Shown here one piece after another: positions 30,701-36,046 of a stretch of 64,000 nucleotides of DNA. Position numbers and translations under genes: made by a program. Every line of letters begins with the position of its first letter. Position 1 is the first letter of the stretch. The stretch lies in the NCBI RefSeq assembly GCF_002846365.1, contig NZ_PJMW01000002.1, positions 4,030,001 through 4,094,000 of the forward strand, read 5' to 3'. Below the pieces are notes generated by a model that saw only the letters and a list, made by a program, of their open reading frames with translations, had not been told where the DNA came from and did no database searches. This stretch comes from Nocardia fluminea. GTDB taxonomy: Bacteria; Actinomycetota; Actinomycetes; Mycobacteriales; Mycobacteriaceae.

Positions 30701-33700
30701 TGCGGGCGCGAGCGTACCGATCACCGTCGATGCCGAGCTGCATGCGGGATTGCAGCAGGTCGCGCGAGCGCACAACACGACGTTGTTCATGGTGTTCCAC
30801 GCTGCTCTGGCGGCCACGCTGGCCCGGCTGGCCGATACCGACGACATAGCGATCGGTACTCCGTTCGCGGGACGCGGCGAGCCCGAACTCGACGATCTGG
30901 CCGGCATGTTCGTCAACACCCTGGTGCTGCGGACACGGTTGACGCCGGGAATGACGTTCACCCAGTTGCTCGAACACCAGCGTGCGGTCGATCTGGCCGC
31001 GTTCGGGCACGCCGATGTTCCGTTCGAGCGGCTGGTGCAGGAGCTGAATCCGGTGCGGTCGCACGCACACCATCCACTGTTCCAGGTGATGCTGGCATTC
31101 CAGAACGTCGGCGAGGCCCGGTTCGAACTTCCGGGGCTCTCGGCGTCCGCCATCACGGCCGACACCGACATCGCACTGTTCGACCTGCTGGTCACGATGT
31201 CGGATTCCTATGACTCCGACGGGGACCCGGCCGGCATCACCGGCGGGGTGATCTACGCGAGCGACCTCTTCGACGCGACGACGGTGACAGCGATCGTCGA
31301 TCGCCTGCGGCGCCTGCTGGGCGCCCTGGTGACCGATGCGGCACAGCCGGTGCGCGAGGTGGATCTGCTCGGCGCCGACGAACGGGAAACCGTTCTGACG
31401 CGGTGGAATGCGACCGATCACCGCCTCCGCCTGGATGAGACGCTCACCTCCGTCTTCGCTGACTCCGCGCGGGCGTACGCGGACCGGCCCGCGGTGACAG
31501 CCGGAGAACTGACGTTGACCTATGCCGAATTCGCTTCTCGCGTATCCCGGTTGGCCCGGTGGCTGATCTCTCGCGGAGTGGGTCCGGAGTCGTTGGTGGC
31601 GCTGCGGATGCGGCGTTCACTGGACCAGGTCGTCGCCGTCTACGCGGTGCACGCCGCCGGCGGCGGGTACGTGCCGATCGATCCGGACCTGCCGGCGGAC
31701 CGCATCGCCTACATGCTGTCCATCGCCGCACCGGTGCTCGAGCTGTCGTCCCTCGACGGGCTGGAGTCGGCCGGCTTCGATGACGGTCCGATCACCGACG
31801 CCGATCGGCTCGCGCCGCTGCGATCGCACAATGTCGCGTACGTGATCTTCACTTCGGGGTCGACCGGCCGGCCGAAAGGTGTCGCGGTATCGCACGGTTC
31901 GGTGGTGAACCAGGTGCGGTGGGTCAACGGGACCTACGGACTGACGCCGAACGATGTCGTACTGCAGAAGTCCCCGGCGACGTTCGACATGTCGGTGTGG
32001 GAGCTGTTCGCGCCACTGGCGGTGGGCGCGCGGCTGGTGATCGCGCGCGCCTACGGGCACACCGACCCGGCCTATCTCGCCGAGATCATTGCCACCCAGC
32101 GGGTCACGTTCACCGCCCTCGTGCCGTCGATGCTGGCGGTACTCGCGGACACAGCGCCCGCGCAGTCGCTCGAGTCGGTGCGGACGCTGCTGGTGGGCGG
32201 TGAGGAATTCGGTCCCGAGACGGTGGCCGCGGCGCGGCGAACAGTGCCAGGGGCCGAGTTGCACAATCTGTACGGGCCGACCGAGTGCACCGTGTGCGCG
32301 ACCGCGCACCGGGTGACCGAAGCCGAGAGCGGCACCATGCCGATGGGCTCACCGGTATGGAACACGCGCGCCTACGTACTCGACGACCGGTTGCAGCCGG
32401 TCCCACCCGGCGTCGCCGGGGAGCTGTACCTGGCGGGCACCCAGCTCGCGCGCGGCTACCAGGCACGTCCGGGCCTCACCGCCGAACGGTTCGTGCCCGA
32501 CCCCTACGGTGACGGGCAGCGTCTGTACCGCACCGGCGACCTGGTGCGCTGGCGCCCGACCGGCGAATTGGATTACCTGGGCCGCACCGATTTCCAGGTG
32601 AAGTTGCGCGGGCTGCGGATCGAACTCGGCGAAATCGAGGCAGTACTCGCCGAGCACCCCGGCGTCGCGCGGGCGGTCGCCGTGGTGCGCCCCATCGGTG
32701 TGATGGAGCACCTCGTCGGCTACCTCGTGCCCGCGGCGGGCGCTACGGTCGACACCGCCGCGGTGTCGGCGCACGCGGCGACCAAACTGCCCGACTACAT
32801 GGTGCCCACCACGATGATGACGCTCGACACCGTGCCTCTGCACACGTCGGGCAAGCTGGACCGTATGCGGCTCCCGGAGCCGGTGCTCGCGGTAGGGGAG
32901 TTCAGGGAGCCGTCGTCGTGGCTGGAAGGCGAGGTCGCACGCGCTTTCGGCACGGTACTCGGCGTGGATCGGGTCGGCGCGGACGACGACTTCTACGCTC
33001 TGGGTGGCAACTCGCTGAAGTCGGTGCAAGTGGTGAGCGAGTTGCGCAAGGAACTCGACTACGAGGTTCCCATCAGCTGGATGCTGTCCGATCCCTGCCC
33101 CGCCGATCTGGCGAAGCGGATCGAATCCAGAATCCAGTCCGGGACACCCGTCGAGGGGACCGATGCCGATTTCGACACGCTGCTGCCCATCCGGACCGCT
33201 GGTGAGCGAGCCCCACTGTTCTGTATCCACCCGGCCCTCGGCCTGTCGTGGTGTTACCGCGCCCTCGACCACTACCTCGCCGACGGTCGCCCGATCTACG
33301 GCATCCAGGCGCCACAGATCGGCGGCGAGGTCCCCGGTCCGACATCGATCGAAGACATGGCCGCACGCTACTTAGACGAGATCCGCGCGGTGCAGCCACA
33401 CGGTCCCTATCACCTCCTCGGCTGGTCACTGGGCGGTGCGCTCGCCCATGCCATCGCCGTCGAGATGCGCGCCGCCGGTGAACAGGTCGCGCTGCTGGCA
33501 CTGCTGGACGCCGAAGTGGGCGGTGTCGACGAGTCGGCGCTGCACGACGTCACGGCCGGCGAGCTGATCAGCAATCTCGGTCCGGTGATGGGCGTCGATT
33601 TCGTCAGCCCCGACGCGACCGCGGAGGAGGCCGCCGACCTGATCGAACGGTATCTGGGGGGCGGCCTCGGAATCGACGCCGCACGGATCCAGCGCCTGAC

Positions 33701-33944
33701 CGATGCCTACAACCTGGCGATCCGGGCGGCCGGTGCCTGGCGGCCGGCGGTCGTGGACAGCGACATGCTGTATTTCACCGCGACACGTGACCGGCGATCC
33801 GATGCCGCGGGTCACCGAGGATGGGCGCGGGTGGTCCGCGGCCAGATATCGACCTTCGACATCGACGCGACCCATCTCGACATGACCCAACCGGCCGCGA
33901 TCGCCGAGATCGCCCGGATCATCGACGCGCGACTGGATCACTGA
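15768..33944 (+). CDS. Five-module non-ribosomal peptide synthetase with thioesterase
   Basis: One 6058-residue protein with domain order C-A-T-E, C-A-T, C-A-T, C-A-T, C-A-T-TE. Condensation HHxxxDG motifs are at residues about 178, 1713, 2780, 3823 and 4887. Phosphopantetheine serines are at 1033, 2575, 3636, 4704 and 5749. The epimerase motif HHLAIDVVSW is at 1220, and the thioesterase GWSLGG serine is residue 5887. All five A domains keep YTSGSTG/FTSGSTG and GKLDR, so all look active. The first C domain resembles EntF-type/starter C domains, so the peptide is probably N-acylated or receives an acyl/aryl unit in trans. C2 and C3 resemble domains that accept D-residues; C4 and C5 are L-L type. 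Expected product: a released, possibly acylated or cyclised, pentapeptide with a D-residue at position 1. No MbtH, exporter, PPTase or precursor gene is adjacent. The gene stands alone behind its own promoter. Confidence 0.95.
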   Translation: MGRESRVDGSQDRSKRWDIGSFPSSRKKDSGNGAGARSNGNGHPSVDILPLTAAQQGIWFAQHLTESSPISVAQYVEIAGEVDAELLAEACRTASREFGSGHTRLIEVDGEPRQFVDEDRGGPVSVMDLRHHADPVATARALMVQDYSAPLDVLNDDLVTSIVFQVGEEHFLWYQRAHHIALDGFAAVTMLHRMTELYNAWVKSEEPAPCAAQDLKVIVEQDLAYRNSTRFDNDRKYWLEHLAGAPPAVSLAGRVGKPTIHPALVSTELPEATARLLASVALDHGQSVAPTIVAAFAAYLARMTGSDEVMLSLPVSGRHSAVLRRSGGMVANVVPLRVRVAGRSVGELIAAVQSELTSALRRQRYRQEDIFHDMGIARDEAASFGPAVNLMLIENEVVLGNTTGRLNVLTSGPTADLFVNIYPGAGKDSTHIDFQGNPEAYSQDELAAHHRRFRMFLHEFLAGVAEYPVSRLSLLDAQERSALPRVRGPSEVATRLFPDILTESARRNRGACAIIAAGQTLTYGELDARSSQLARRLSALGGGPDTAVAVMLRRSAESVVATWAVAKCGAALVQLDPGYPRKRLEHMIADSGAAVAITLDGLRDRLPPAMNCVVLDDPATLGDGVSDGRISDDDRIRPLRPSDIAYITYTSGSTGAPKGVQVTHTGLANLVADRVATYGIDTTSRVSYALSPSFDASMEQFLTCFASGATLVIVPPEVTGGEPLTRLLAEEHVTHLTLTPTMLATVDPHSASDLRVLVVGGDVCPPHVIERWTPSLTMYNEYGPTEATVTAVGAVLRPGHDHEVGGPVRGVSAMVLDRTLQPVPKGTTGELYLAGPGLARGYSHLFAETAARFVADPYGGAGERMYRTGDLARWTGDNADMTLELTGRGDFQVKIRGYRIEPGEIDAVLTTHEDVDLSVTVPVRNNAGTTVLASYVVPVDGRRIEPLDLQRFARDSLAPHMVPAVIVALDSLPVNAFGKLDRKALPKPEFGTAPVGRMPATGREKAVARLFTEVLGVPRVGADDSFFALGGDSILSIQLVARAKADGLSFSTQDVFVHKTVAGLATTATTATQASDTPALAELPGAGAGPMPLSPIMCAMLDRGHYDRFGQAALVQLPEGVDRVGLVRAVGALLDRHDMLRAVLRVDADDRHVEVLERTAVDPDAALVEVRLDRRDAAEVDQHLQQAADRLDPGKGVLVQAVWMRDRGGSRPDLMWLVIHHLAIDVVSWRIVLADLAQAWSQIADGGEPRFGPLTTSFRRWAHGLEERAPDRRAAELDRWKDVLARGDELLGSRRLIPGRDIGSTAGRVRLRIPAAVTEAVLTTVPDRFHCSANDPLLAALVLALGEWRRRRGTAADAGELISLEGHGREERAVPGADLSGTVGWFTTRFPVRIEWDGVDLDDALAGGPSAGLAIKQAKEQLRAVPGNGIGYQVLRHLDSQGSAELADLPEPQISFNYLGRVSVGERSVPWAPTTEFTALTATGDPGMTLSAVLDVNAIAEEGPDGLELDVTWEFAAQVLSGEEVDELAGLWARALGALADHVRSGDGYGFTPSDFPLAAVSQDDVDHWLGRYPSMIDVWPLTALQAGLLFHTVYDRDGDDAYIVQVALTFAGQVDGARMRRAAQALIDRHDSLRTAFVESGDGPRQIVLRDIGVDWGESSVTDISDHDRRARALEQLAAAAAAPFDPARPPLVRFHLVRTGADIFQLLVTNHHLVLDGWSMPLLIHELLALYICDGDTTELAPPRSYREYLQWLQAQHRDAATAAWRETLAGIDSPTRVTGSPDRSVTAHAGEVGLNLDAATTAALLDLGRAQGVTANTALQVAWALLVAALTGRSDVVFGNTIAHRPPQIAEVERMVGLLVNTLPVRVRLRPGETVGELLVRVQSEQAAMLDHQYIGLAELQRATGITDMFDTATVLESYPLDRDLLARTLSDAGLRFVDIDAHDATPYPLSLQVSPPRPSRDRGSDAAEQPGTYRVTLKFATDRFDSAEVRTLLERFELLLGQVVRYPARQVAAVSSCWDSERAELLSVGREETPAAELVLRDILWGTARRYPDAVALRCGDVTWTYRELERRADRFARRLAGHGARAESVVALALPRSAELVVAIWAVAKTGAAFLPLDPGNPAARIAELLSDSRTGLGVTNSDVAPGLPETVDWLIPDVSDADEGLASAGTARLSADNAAYVIYTSGSTGKPKAVHLSHRGLADLVAAQVDSFGVGTDSVVLQVASPGFDACLSELLLAHGSGAGLVVAPPEVYAGSDLEELIRSHQVSHAIITPSVLKTMDPSRTPSLTALAVVGEATEPDTVNRWAHGRRLMNHYGPTECTIWATGSDALVPGELVTIGGPIRGASAMVLDRWLRPVPVGVAGELYVGGPGLARGYVDRPDVTASRFVADPRSTRGERIYRTGDSVRWVRGRAGLALEYLGRCDQQIKIHGLRIEPGEIDAHLAQHPEVASVATVVVQGPADEPILVSYFVSASGAEVDVAALGDDLARTLPRYMNPAAIVQVPEMPRTPTGKLDRKALRQRAFDSHAAAGRMPSTHTEQVVAKLFADVLHLDTVSADSNFFALGGDSIVSMRLVALARSAGLTLTPRDVFEGRTVAALAAMAGDEAAPVAERAPDAPLVELTQPDIARLEEQYHGLADVWPLSPMQSGVHFHSTFDPAAGDNYTVQTMIGFSGEVDGERLRRAAQAVVDRHDILRAAFVETADGPRQIVLDRAEIGFREVDLADAEAQTAADPGSIAAADAAAGFDLSAPPLLRLTLIRLTAKSFRLLVTNHHVILDGWSMPLLMRELLDYYGSPAHIGAAGPAPSYRDYLFWLGRQDSAASKEAWAQAFSDVDAPTRVSRDVRAAGSVSAAEVGAELTADRFGELRRVAAESAVTLNTAVTAAWALNLRVLTGETDVIFGSAVSGRPPELPRVDETLGMFLTTIPVRVPLEPTMTVRELLTGIQARHARMLDHHHIGLPEIHRSVGLPELFDTAVTFQSFPVDRAALQQLIESAGLRVDELSGVDATPYPLSLVVEPKQSADGEAQGLRITLRFHDHAFGTAAARRILDRFVELLGRIAVDADVRLGELALDEEPGPSWPVPVVQPGIPDTLDLILAARAAAEPDAIAVRCGGTAMTYRQLDERSARLARVLLRRGVRRGQVVASVLPRSPAATVALWAVAKTGAAILPIDPTLPPERIDFLLSDSATVLGLTDTSTGEHRPDGVDWLILDQEQTSRAVDSVPAAPVTDAERGGPIRRDQTAYVSYTSGSTGLPKGVLVSHRGLADIVAAQRRILGVDPMSVVLQVASPSFDASVFELLMAHGSGGRLVISPADVYAGPELANLIGREHISHVVITPSALATISAEGLDGLRVLATAGEPVGPELVDRWARHRTMVNLYGPSESTIWATASEPLAPGAAITIGRPVGPVAVAVLDTWLRPVPHGVAGELYLFGAGLADGYAARTGLTAARFVACPFAEPGQRMYRTGDVVRSNADGELEFLGRNDFQVKVHGTRVELGEIDAVLDARADVAHAATVPRRDDGRAVLLVSYVVPAPGARVSGEELRAALAAVLPRYTVPSAVMVLDEMPLTVNGKLDRDRLPEPVALTREFRAPAPGVEELVARTFEQVLDVDRVGVDDDFFALGGDSLSASTVVARIGAALDARVPVRSVFEAPTVGGLAVLAAAASGGGRLPLLPGMHPDAVPLSLAQQRMWFLNRFEPDSAVHNIPVMLRLSGRLDTDALAAALADVVARHEVLRTIYPEVSGEPQQVVLDEPAVPLRPVRVPAESVPEMVGELVRGGFDVTAGVPMRVGLFELGAERDGDTGEFLLVLVVHHIAGDGQSMGPLARDVMVAYAARLAGQAPHWDPLAVQYADFAWWQRQMLGAADDPTSLMSGQLDFWRSTLAGAPDRLELPVDRPRPAVASLSAGRVPVELSARLHERLVALARSRGSSLFMVMHAALATVLGRLSGSDDIVIGTPVAGRGEPGLDDLVGMFVNTLALRTRVDTGEPFAELLMRARETDLLAFEHADVPFERVVEELNPERSAARHPLFQVALAFQNVSTVDVALPDVRVARAEVDTGAIQFDLQLVLSDPSGNTGAAQGMSGMMTYARDLFDEASAASIVRRLVRVLEAVADDPGVVVGDIDWLEAGERSALTSRVGARTVAALEPSGLLPEVFASAVRDNNDGIAVVAGDVTLSYAQLDERSSRLARVLISRGAGPEQPVLVAAARSAESVVAWWAVVRSGAAYVPVDPSYPKARIEQMVSDSAATLGVTVSSVRAQLPDSVDWLVLDDPAVATRIAAAASGPIGDDERTRPLRASDVAYVVFTSGSTGVPKGVAITHSGIADFVSGRRADHELQATSRVLHFASPSFDAALMEILIAVSRAGALIVAPTGIYGGGELAGFLRAQRVTHAFITPAALASVDPDGLDDLRVVLSGGEEVPADLVSRWAGTDLAGARKFQVLYGPTEATMLATSTGPLHPQDRPTIGAPLPGIQALVLDARLHPVPVGVAGELYLAGPALARGYLNKAGTDAARFVALAFGEPGARMYRTGDVVRWNSGGDLEFLGRNDFQVKIRGYRVELGEIDTALSARAEVAYAVTVPWRAGTGPAQLVSYAVPESGASLSGEQLRAALVEALPSYLVPAAVMILDAIPLSPNGKLDRAALPAPVVVAKRFRAPVSPEEEIVAGVFADVLGIDGPVGADDDFFDLGGNSLVATRVAARIGAALDATIPVSMIFEAPTVARLAARAESHAATGRVALTAQPRPRRIPLSYAQQRMWFLNRLEPNSAAYSIPIVLRLSGQLDLDALRAAIEDVLNRHEVLRTVYPYAEGEPSQVVLPVEQASAPLTVTPVAESDLDESLAAFVSAVFDVTVEAPVRMRMFELGPDEWVLAVVVHHISCDGSSLGPLARDMMTAYAARLLDKEPSWPPLPVQYADYAIWQRTVLGAEDDPESLLRAQIDYWTMELAELPVVLGLPADRPRPPVQTHAGASVPITVDAELHAGLQQVARAHNTTLFMVFHAALAATLARLADTDDIAIGTPFAGRGEPELDDLAGMFVNTLVLRTRLTPGMTFTQLLEHQRAVDLAAFGHADVPFERLVQELNPVRSHAHHPLFQVMLAFQNVGEARFELPGLSASAITADTDIALFDLLVTMSDSYDSDGDPAGITGGVIYASDLFDATTVTAIVDRLRRLLGALVTDAAQPVREVDLLGADERETVLTRWNATDHRLRLDETLTSVFADSARAYADRPAVTAGELTLTYAEFASRVSRLARWLISRGVGPESLVALRMRRSLDQVVAVYAVHAAGGGYVPIDPDLPADRIAYMLSIAAPVLELSSLDGLESAGFDDGPITDADRLAPLRSHNVAYVIFTSGSTGRPKGVAVSHGSVVNQVRWVNGTYGLTPNDVVLQKSPATFDMSVWELFAPLAVGARLVIARAYGHTDPAYLAEIIATQRVTFTALVPSMLAVLADTAPAQSLESVRTLLVGGEEFGPETVAAARRTVPGAELHNLYGPTECTVCATAHRVTEAESGTMPMGSPVWNTRAYVLDDRLQPVPPGVAGELYLAGTQLARGYQARPGLTAERFVPDPYGDGQRLYRTGDLVRWRPTGELDYLGRTDFQVKLRGLRIELGEIEAVLAEHPGVARAVAVVRPIGVMEHLVGYLVPAAGATVDTAAVSAHAATKLPDYMVPTTMMTLDTVPLHTSGKLDRMRLPEPVLAVGEFREPSSWLEGEVARAFGTVLGVDRVGADDDFYALGGNSLKSVQVVSELRKELDYEVPISWMLSDPCPADLAKRIESRIQSGTPVEGTDADFDTLLPIRTAGERAPLFCIHPALGLSWCYRALDHYLADGRPIYGIQAPQIGGEVPGPTSIEDMAARYLDEIRAVQPHGPYHLLGWSLGGALAHAIAVEMRAAGEQVALLALLDAEVGGVDESALHDVTAGELISNLGPVMGVDFVSPDATAEEAADLIERYLGGGLGIDAARIQRLTDAYNLAIRAAGAWRPAVVDSDMLYFTATRDRRSDAAGHRGWARVVRGQISTFDIDATHLDMTQPAAIAEIARIIDARLDH
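15900..20450 (+). other. NRPS module 1: C(starter/EntF-like)-A-T-E
   Basis: C is about 15900-17200 and opens PLTAAQQGIWFAQHL, as in EntF-like and starter C domains. A is about 17260-18720; reading the GrsA pocket positions by eye gives DAETVGEVTK. A glutamate at the third position and another at the seventh favour a basic side chain (Orn, Lys, Arg or similar), but this is tentative. T is about 18770-18970 with LGGDSI. E is about 19030-20430 with HHLAIDVVSW and FNYLGR, so residue 1 should be the D-form. Confidence 0.85.
20455..23600 (+). other. NRPS module 2: C-A-T, E domain apparently missing
   Basis: C is about 20490-21850 (DVWPLTALQAGLLFH, HHLVLDGWS), typical of C domains that follow an epimerase. 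A is about 21890-23340; the pocket read by eye is DASIAVHIWK, which I do not recognise. T is about 23390-23590 with LGGDSIVSMRL, the carrier type normally found before an E domain, yet the next domain is C3. Confidence 0.82.
23630..26790 (+). other. NRPS module 3: C-A-T
   Basis: C is about 23690-25010 (DVWPLSPMQSGVHFH, HHVILDGWS) and is preceded by a LTQPDIARLEEQY linker of the kind seen between E and C domains. A is about 25050-26530, pocket read by eye as DAFVAALIWK, not matched to a known substrate. T is about 26580-26780 (LGGDSLSASTVV). Confidence 0.82.
26830..30000 (+). other. NRPS module 4: C(LCL)-A-T
   Basis: C is about 26840-28180 (PLSLAQQRMWFLNRF, HHIAGDGQS), an L-L condensation type. 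A is about 28245-29740; the pocket read by eye is DAMFLGLMLK, hydrophobic and similar in character to Leu/Ile-type pockets. T is about 29780-29990 (LGGNSLVATRV). Confidence 0.82.
30040..33944 (+). other. NRPS module 5: C(LCL)-A-T-TE
   Basis: C is about 30045-31390 (PLSYAQQRMWFLNRL, HHISCDGSS). A is about 31435-32880, pocket read by eye as DMWALGLVCK, hydrophobic. T is about 32920-33110 (LGGNSLKSVQV). The type I thioesterase is about 33170-33944, with nucleophile Ser in GWSLGGALAH and a C-terminal THLDM histidine, and would release the finished chain by hydrolysis or cyclisation. Confidence 0.87.
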
Positions 33945-33947
33945 CGG

Positions 33948-33967
33948 CGTTTCCTTTCGGCGAAACG
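33948..33967 (+). terminator. Weak hairpin after the NRPS
   Basis: CGTTTC and GAAACG form a 6 bp stem with an 8-base loop directly after the NRPS stop. It is short and has no T-run, so it may not be the true terminator. Confidence 0.35.
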
Positions 33968-34077
33968 GCCCACCTGGCGCTGGTTGCTCCATCCCCGCGA
34001 CTTCACCCGCTACCGCGTGGGGCGGTCCCCGCGCGGTGACGTTCCGGTTGCGGGACCGACCTGGTCGCCTGCTATTT

Positions 34078-34090
34078 TGAACGTTGTTCA
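34078..34090. promoter_or_regulatory. BioQ-type operator upstream of bioYMN
   Basis: TGAAC-GTT-GTTCA is a perfect palindrome matching the TGAAC-N3-GTTCA operator of BioQ, the TetR-family biotin repressor of Corynebacterium and Mycobacterium. It ends 23 bp before the bioY GTG and overlaps a possible -10 (TATTTT). bioQ itself is not in the window. Confidence 0.8.
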
Positions 34091-34113
34091 ATTCTGTAGC
34101 GAAGGATGTCTGC

Positions 34114-34698
34114 GTGCCCGAAGTCGAGAAATCCCCGAAGTGGGCAACCGCTTTCACCGCACGGGACATGGCGCAGATCGCGGTCTTCGCGGCCCTGATC
34201 GCCGCGCTCGGGCTGCCCGGTGCGATCACCGTCGGGTTCAGCGGGGTCCCGATCACGTTGCAGACGCTCGGGGTGATTCTCACCGGCGCGATTCTGGGCG
34301 CGCGCAAGGGCACCGCCGCGGTGGCGGTGTTCATCGCGCTGACCATGATCGGGTTGCCGCTGCTCTCCGGTGGCCGTACCGGACTCACCGCGCTGGCCTC
34401 GCCGACGGCCGGTTACCTGATCGGCTGGATCCCGGCCACGCTGGTGATCGGCGCGTTGACCGCGATGATCCTGCCGAAGTATCCGATCGTGCTCGGTCTG
34501 CTGATCAACGCCCTCGGCGGCATCGTGGTGATCTACCTGTTCGGCACCGCGGGACTGCTGGTGCGCACCGATCTCGGTCTGTGGGCGGCGGTGTCGGCCA
34601 ATTTCGCCTTCGTCCCCGGTGACCTGGCCAAGGTCGTGATCGCCACCGTCGTGGCCAAGGGTGTGCATCGCGCGTATCCCGGGCTGATCCGTGCCTGA
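34114..34698 (+). CDS. bioY: Biotin ECF transporter substrate-binding subunit BioY
   Basis: BioY is the biotin-binding S component of the ECF-type vitamin transporter. The 194-residue protein has about six membrane segments and the family signature around GVPITLQTLGVILTGAILG plus FVPGDLAKVV near the end. Its start is GTG 34114 with GAAGGA 7 bp upstream; a TTG-initiated form at 34084 would overlap the BioQ-type operator and is rejected. It is the first gene of bioY-bioM-bioN, 12 bp from bioM. Confidence 0.93.
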   Translation: MPEVEKSPKWATAFTARDMAQIAVFAALIAALGLPGAITVGFSGVPITLQTLGVILTGAILGARKGTAAVAVFIALTMIGLPLLSGGRTGLTALASPTAGYLIGWIPATLVIGALTAMILPKYPIVLGLLINALGGIVVIYLFGTAGLLVRTDLGLWAAVSANFAFVPGDLAKVVIATVVAKGVHRAYPGLIRA

Positions 34699-34710
34699 TC
34701 GCGGCGCCTC

Positions 34711-35391
34711 GTGAGCGAGATCGTCGTCGACGCGGTGGGGCATCGCTTCGGCGAGCGGACGGTGCTGCGCGATATCGATCTGCGGATCACCGAACGCCGG
34801 GTCGGCTTCATCGGCGCCAACGGGTCGGGCAAGTCGACGCTGGCGCGGATGCTCAACGGCCTGCTGAAGCCGACCACCGGCACCGTCACCGTCGACGGGC
34901 TCGACGTCGCCCGCAAGGGCGCGCAGGTCCGGCGCAAGGTCGGCTTCGTGTTCACCGACCCCGATACCCAGATCGTCATGCCGACGGTCGCCGAGGACCT
35001 CGCGTTCTCGCTGCGCCGCAGCGGCCTGAGCAAGGCCGATATCGCGGCTCGGGTGCAGCGGATGCTCGACCGTTTCGGCCTCGCCGCGCACACCGACCAT
35101 CCGGCACACCTGCTCTCCGGCGGACAGAAACAGCTGCTGGCCATCGGTTCCGCGCTGATCCGCGAGCCCGAGGTGATCGTCGCCGACGAGCCGACCACGC
35201 TGCTCGATCTGCGCAACGCACGGCGGGTCTCGCAGGCCCTGAACTCCCTGGACCAGCAAGTGATCGTGGTGACCCACCACCTCGGATTGCTCGACGGGTT
35301 CGATCGAGTCGTGGTGCTGGACAACGGTTGCGTCGTTTTCGACGGCGCACCGGAGGCGGCGATCGACGCGTATCGGCACCTGATCGAATGA
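34711..35391 (+). CDS. bioM: Biotin ECF transporter ATPase BioM
   Basis: A 226-residue ABC ATPase of the ECF (CbiO/EcfA) type, which energises biotin uptake through BioY and BioN. Visible motifs are Walker A GANGSGKST (about residues 35-43), the signature LLSGGQKQ, Walker B VIVADEPTTLLD and the switch histidine in VVTHH. It starts at GTG 34711, 12 bp after bioY, and overlaps bioN by 4 bp (ATGA). Confidence 0.92.
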   Translation: MSEIVVDAVGHRFGERTVLRDIDLRITERRVGFIGANGSGKSTLARMLNGLLKPTTGTVTVDGLDVARKGAQVRRKVGFVFTDPDTQIVMPTVAEDLAFSLRRSGLSKADIAARVQRMLDRFGLAAHTDHPAHLLSGGQKQLLAIGSALIREPEVIVADEPTTLLDLRNARRVSQALNSLDQQVIVVTHHLGLLDGFDRVVVLDNGCVVFDGAPEAAIDAYRHLIE

Positions 35392-35990
35392 TCGGTCTGT
35401 ACTGCCCGGGCGACTCGCCGCTGCACCGGATGCCCGCGGGGGTGAAGCTGGCGCTGTTGCTGGTCTCGATCCTCGCGATGACGGTGTTCGTCCGCGATCC
35501 CCTCGGCGTACTGGTCGCCGCCGCGCTGGTGGCCGGCTTGTTCGCGCTCGCGCGCGTCTCGTGGCGGGTGGCCTTCGCGCAGGTGCGCCCGGTGCTGTGG
35601 ATGACGGCGGTCATCGGGGTGTTCCAGCTGCTCACCACCTCGCCGGCGCGGGCCGTGGTGGTGTGCGGGGTGTTGCTCGTGTCGGTCGCGCTCGCGGCAC
35701 TGGTCACGGTGACCACGCGGGTGAGCGCAGTGCTCGACGCGCTGACGCGCGCGCTCGGCCCGCTGCGCCGGATCGGCGTGAACCCGGAGCGGGTGAGTCT
35801 GCTTCTCGCGCTGGCCATCCGGTGTGTTCCGTTGCTGGCGCAGATCGTCGGTGAGGTCGGCGAGGCGCGACGAGCGCGCGGGGTGTCGTGGTCGGTGACC
35901 GCACTGGTCACGCCCGTGCTGGTGCGGGCATTGCGGACCGCCGACGCGATGGGTGAGGCCCTGGCCGCCCGCGGCGTCGACGACGACTGA
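35388..35990 (+). CDS. bioN: Biotin ECF transporter transmembrane subunit BioN
   Basis: A 200-residue EcfT-type membrane coupling protein. It has four or five membrane segments and the two short Ala-Arg-Gly motifs that dock on the ATPase coupling grooves: EARRARG near residue 165 and ALAARG near the C-terminus. It starts at ATG 35388, overlapping the bioM stop by 4 bp, so translation is probably coupled. Confidence 0.92.
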   Translation: MIGLYCPGDSPLHRMPAGVKLALLLVSILAMTVFVRDPLGVLVAAALVAGLFALARVSWRVAFAQVRPVLWMTAVIGVFQLLTTSPARAVVVCGVLLVSVALAALVTVTTRVSAVLDALTRALGPLRRIGVNPERVSLLLALAIRCVPLLAQIVGEVGEARRARGVSWSVTALVTPVLVRALRTADAMGEALAARGVDDD

Positions 35991-36009
35991 GGTCGAGCGG
36001 ATCGCCATC

Positions 36010-36039
36010 TTGCAATTACTAGACGACCGGTCGTATAGT
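36010..36039 (+). promoter_or_regulatory. TetR promoter with embedded operator
   Basis: A -35-like TTGCAA (36010-36015) and -10-like TATAGT (36034-36039) are 18 bp apart. Between them lies the perfect palindrome ACGACCGGTCGT (36023-36034), 12 bp before the regulator ATG. The placement fits autorepression, because the operator fills the spacer of the promoter. Confidence 0.72.
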
Positions 36040-36046
36040 TCGTCGC

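Noticed and set aside
15768..33944. Siderophore synthetase under IdeR control
   Set aside because: No iron box was seen upstream, no aryl-acid, hydroxylase or transport genes are near, and no cyclization domain is present. ideR being 14 kb away is housekeeping synteny.
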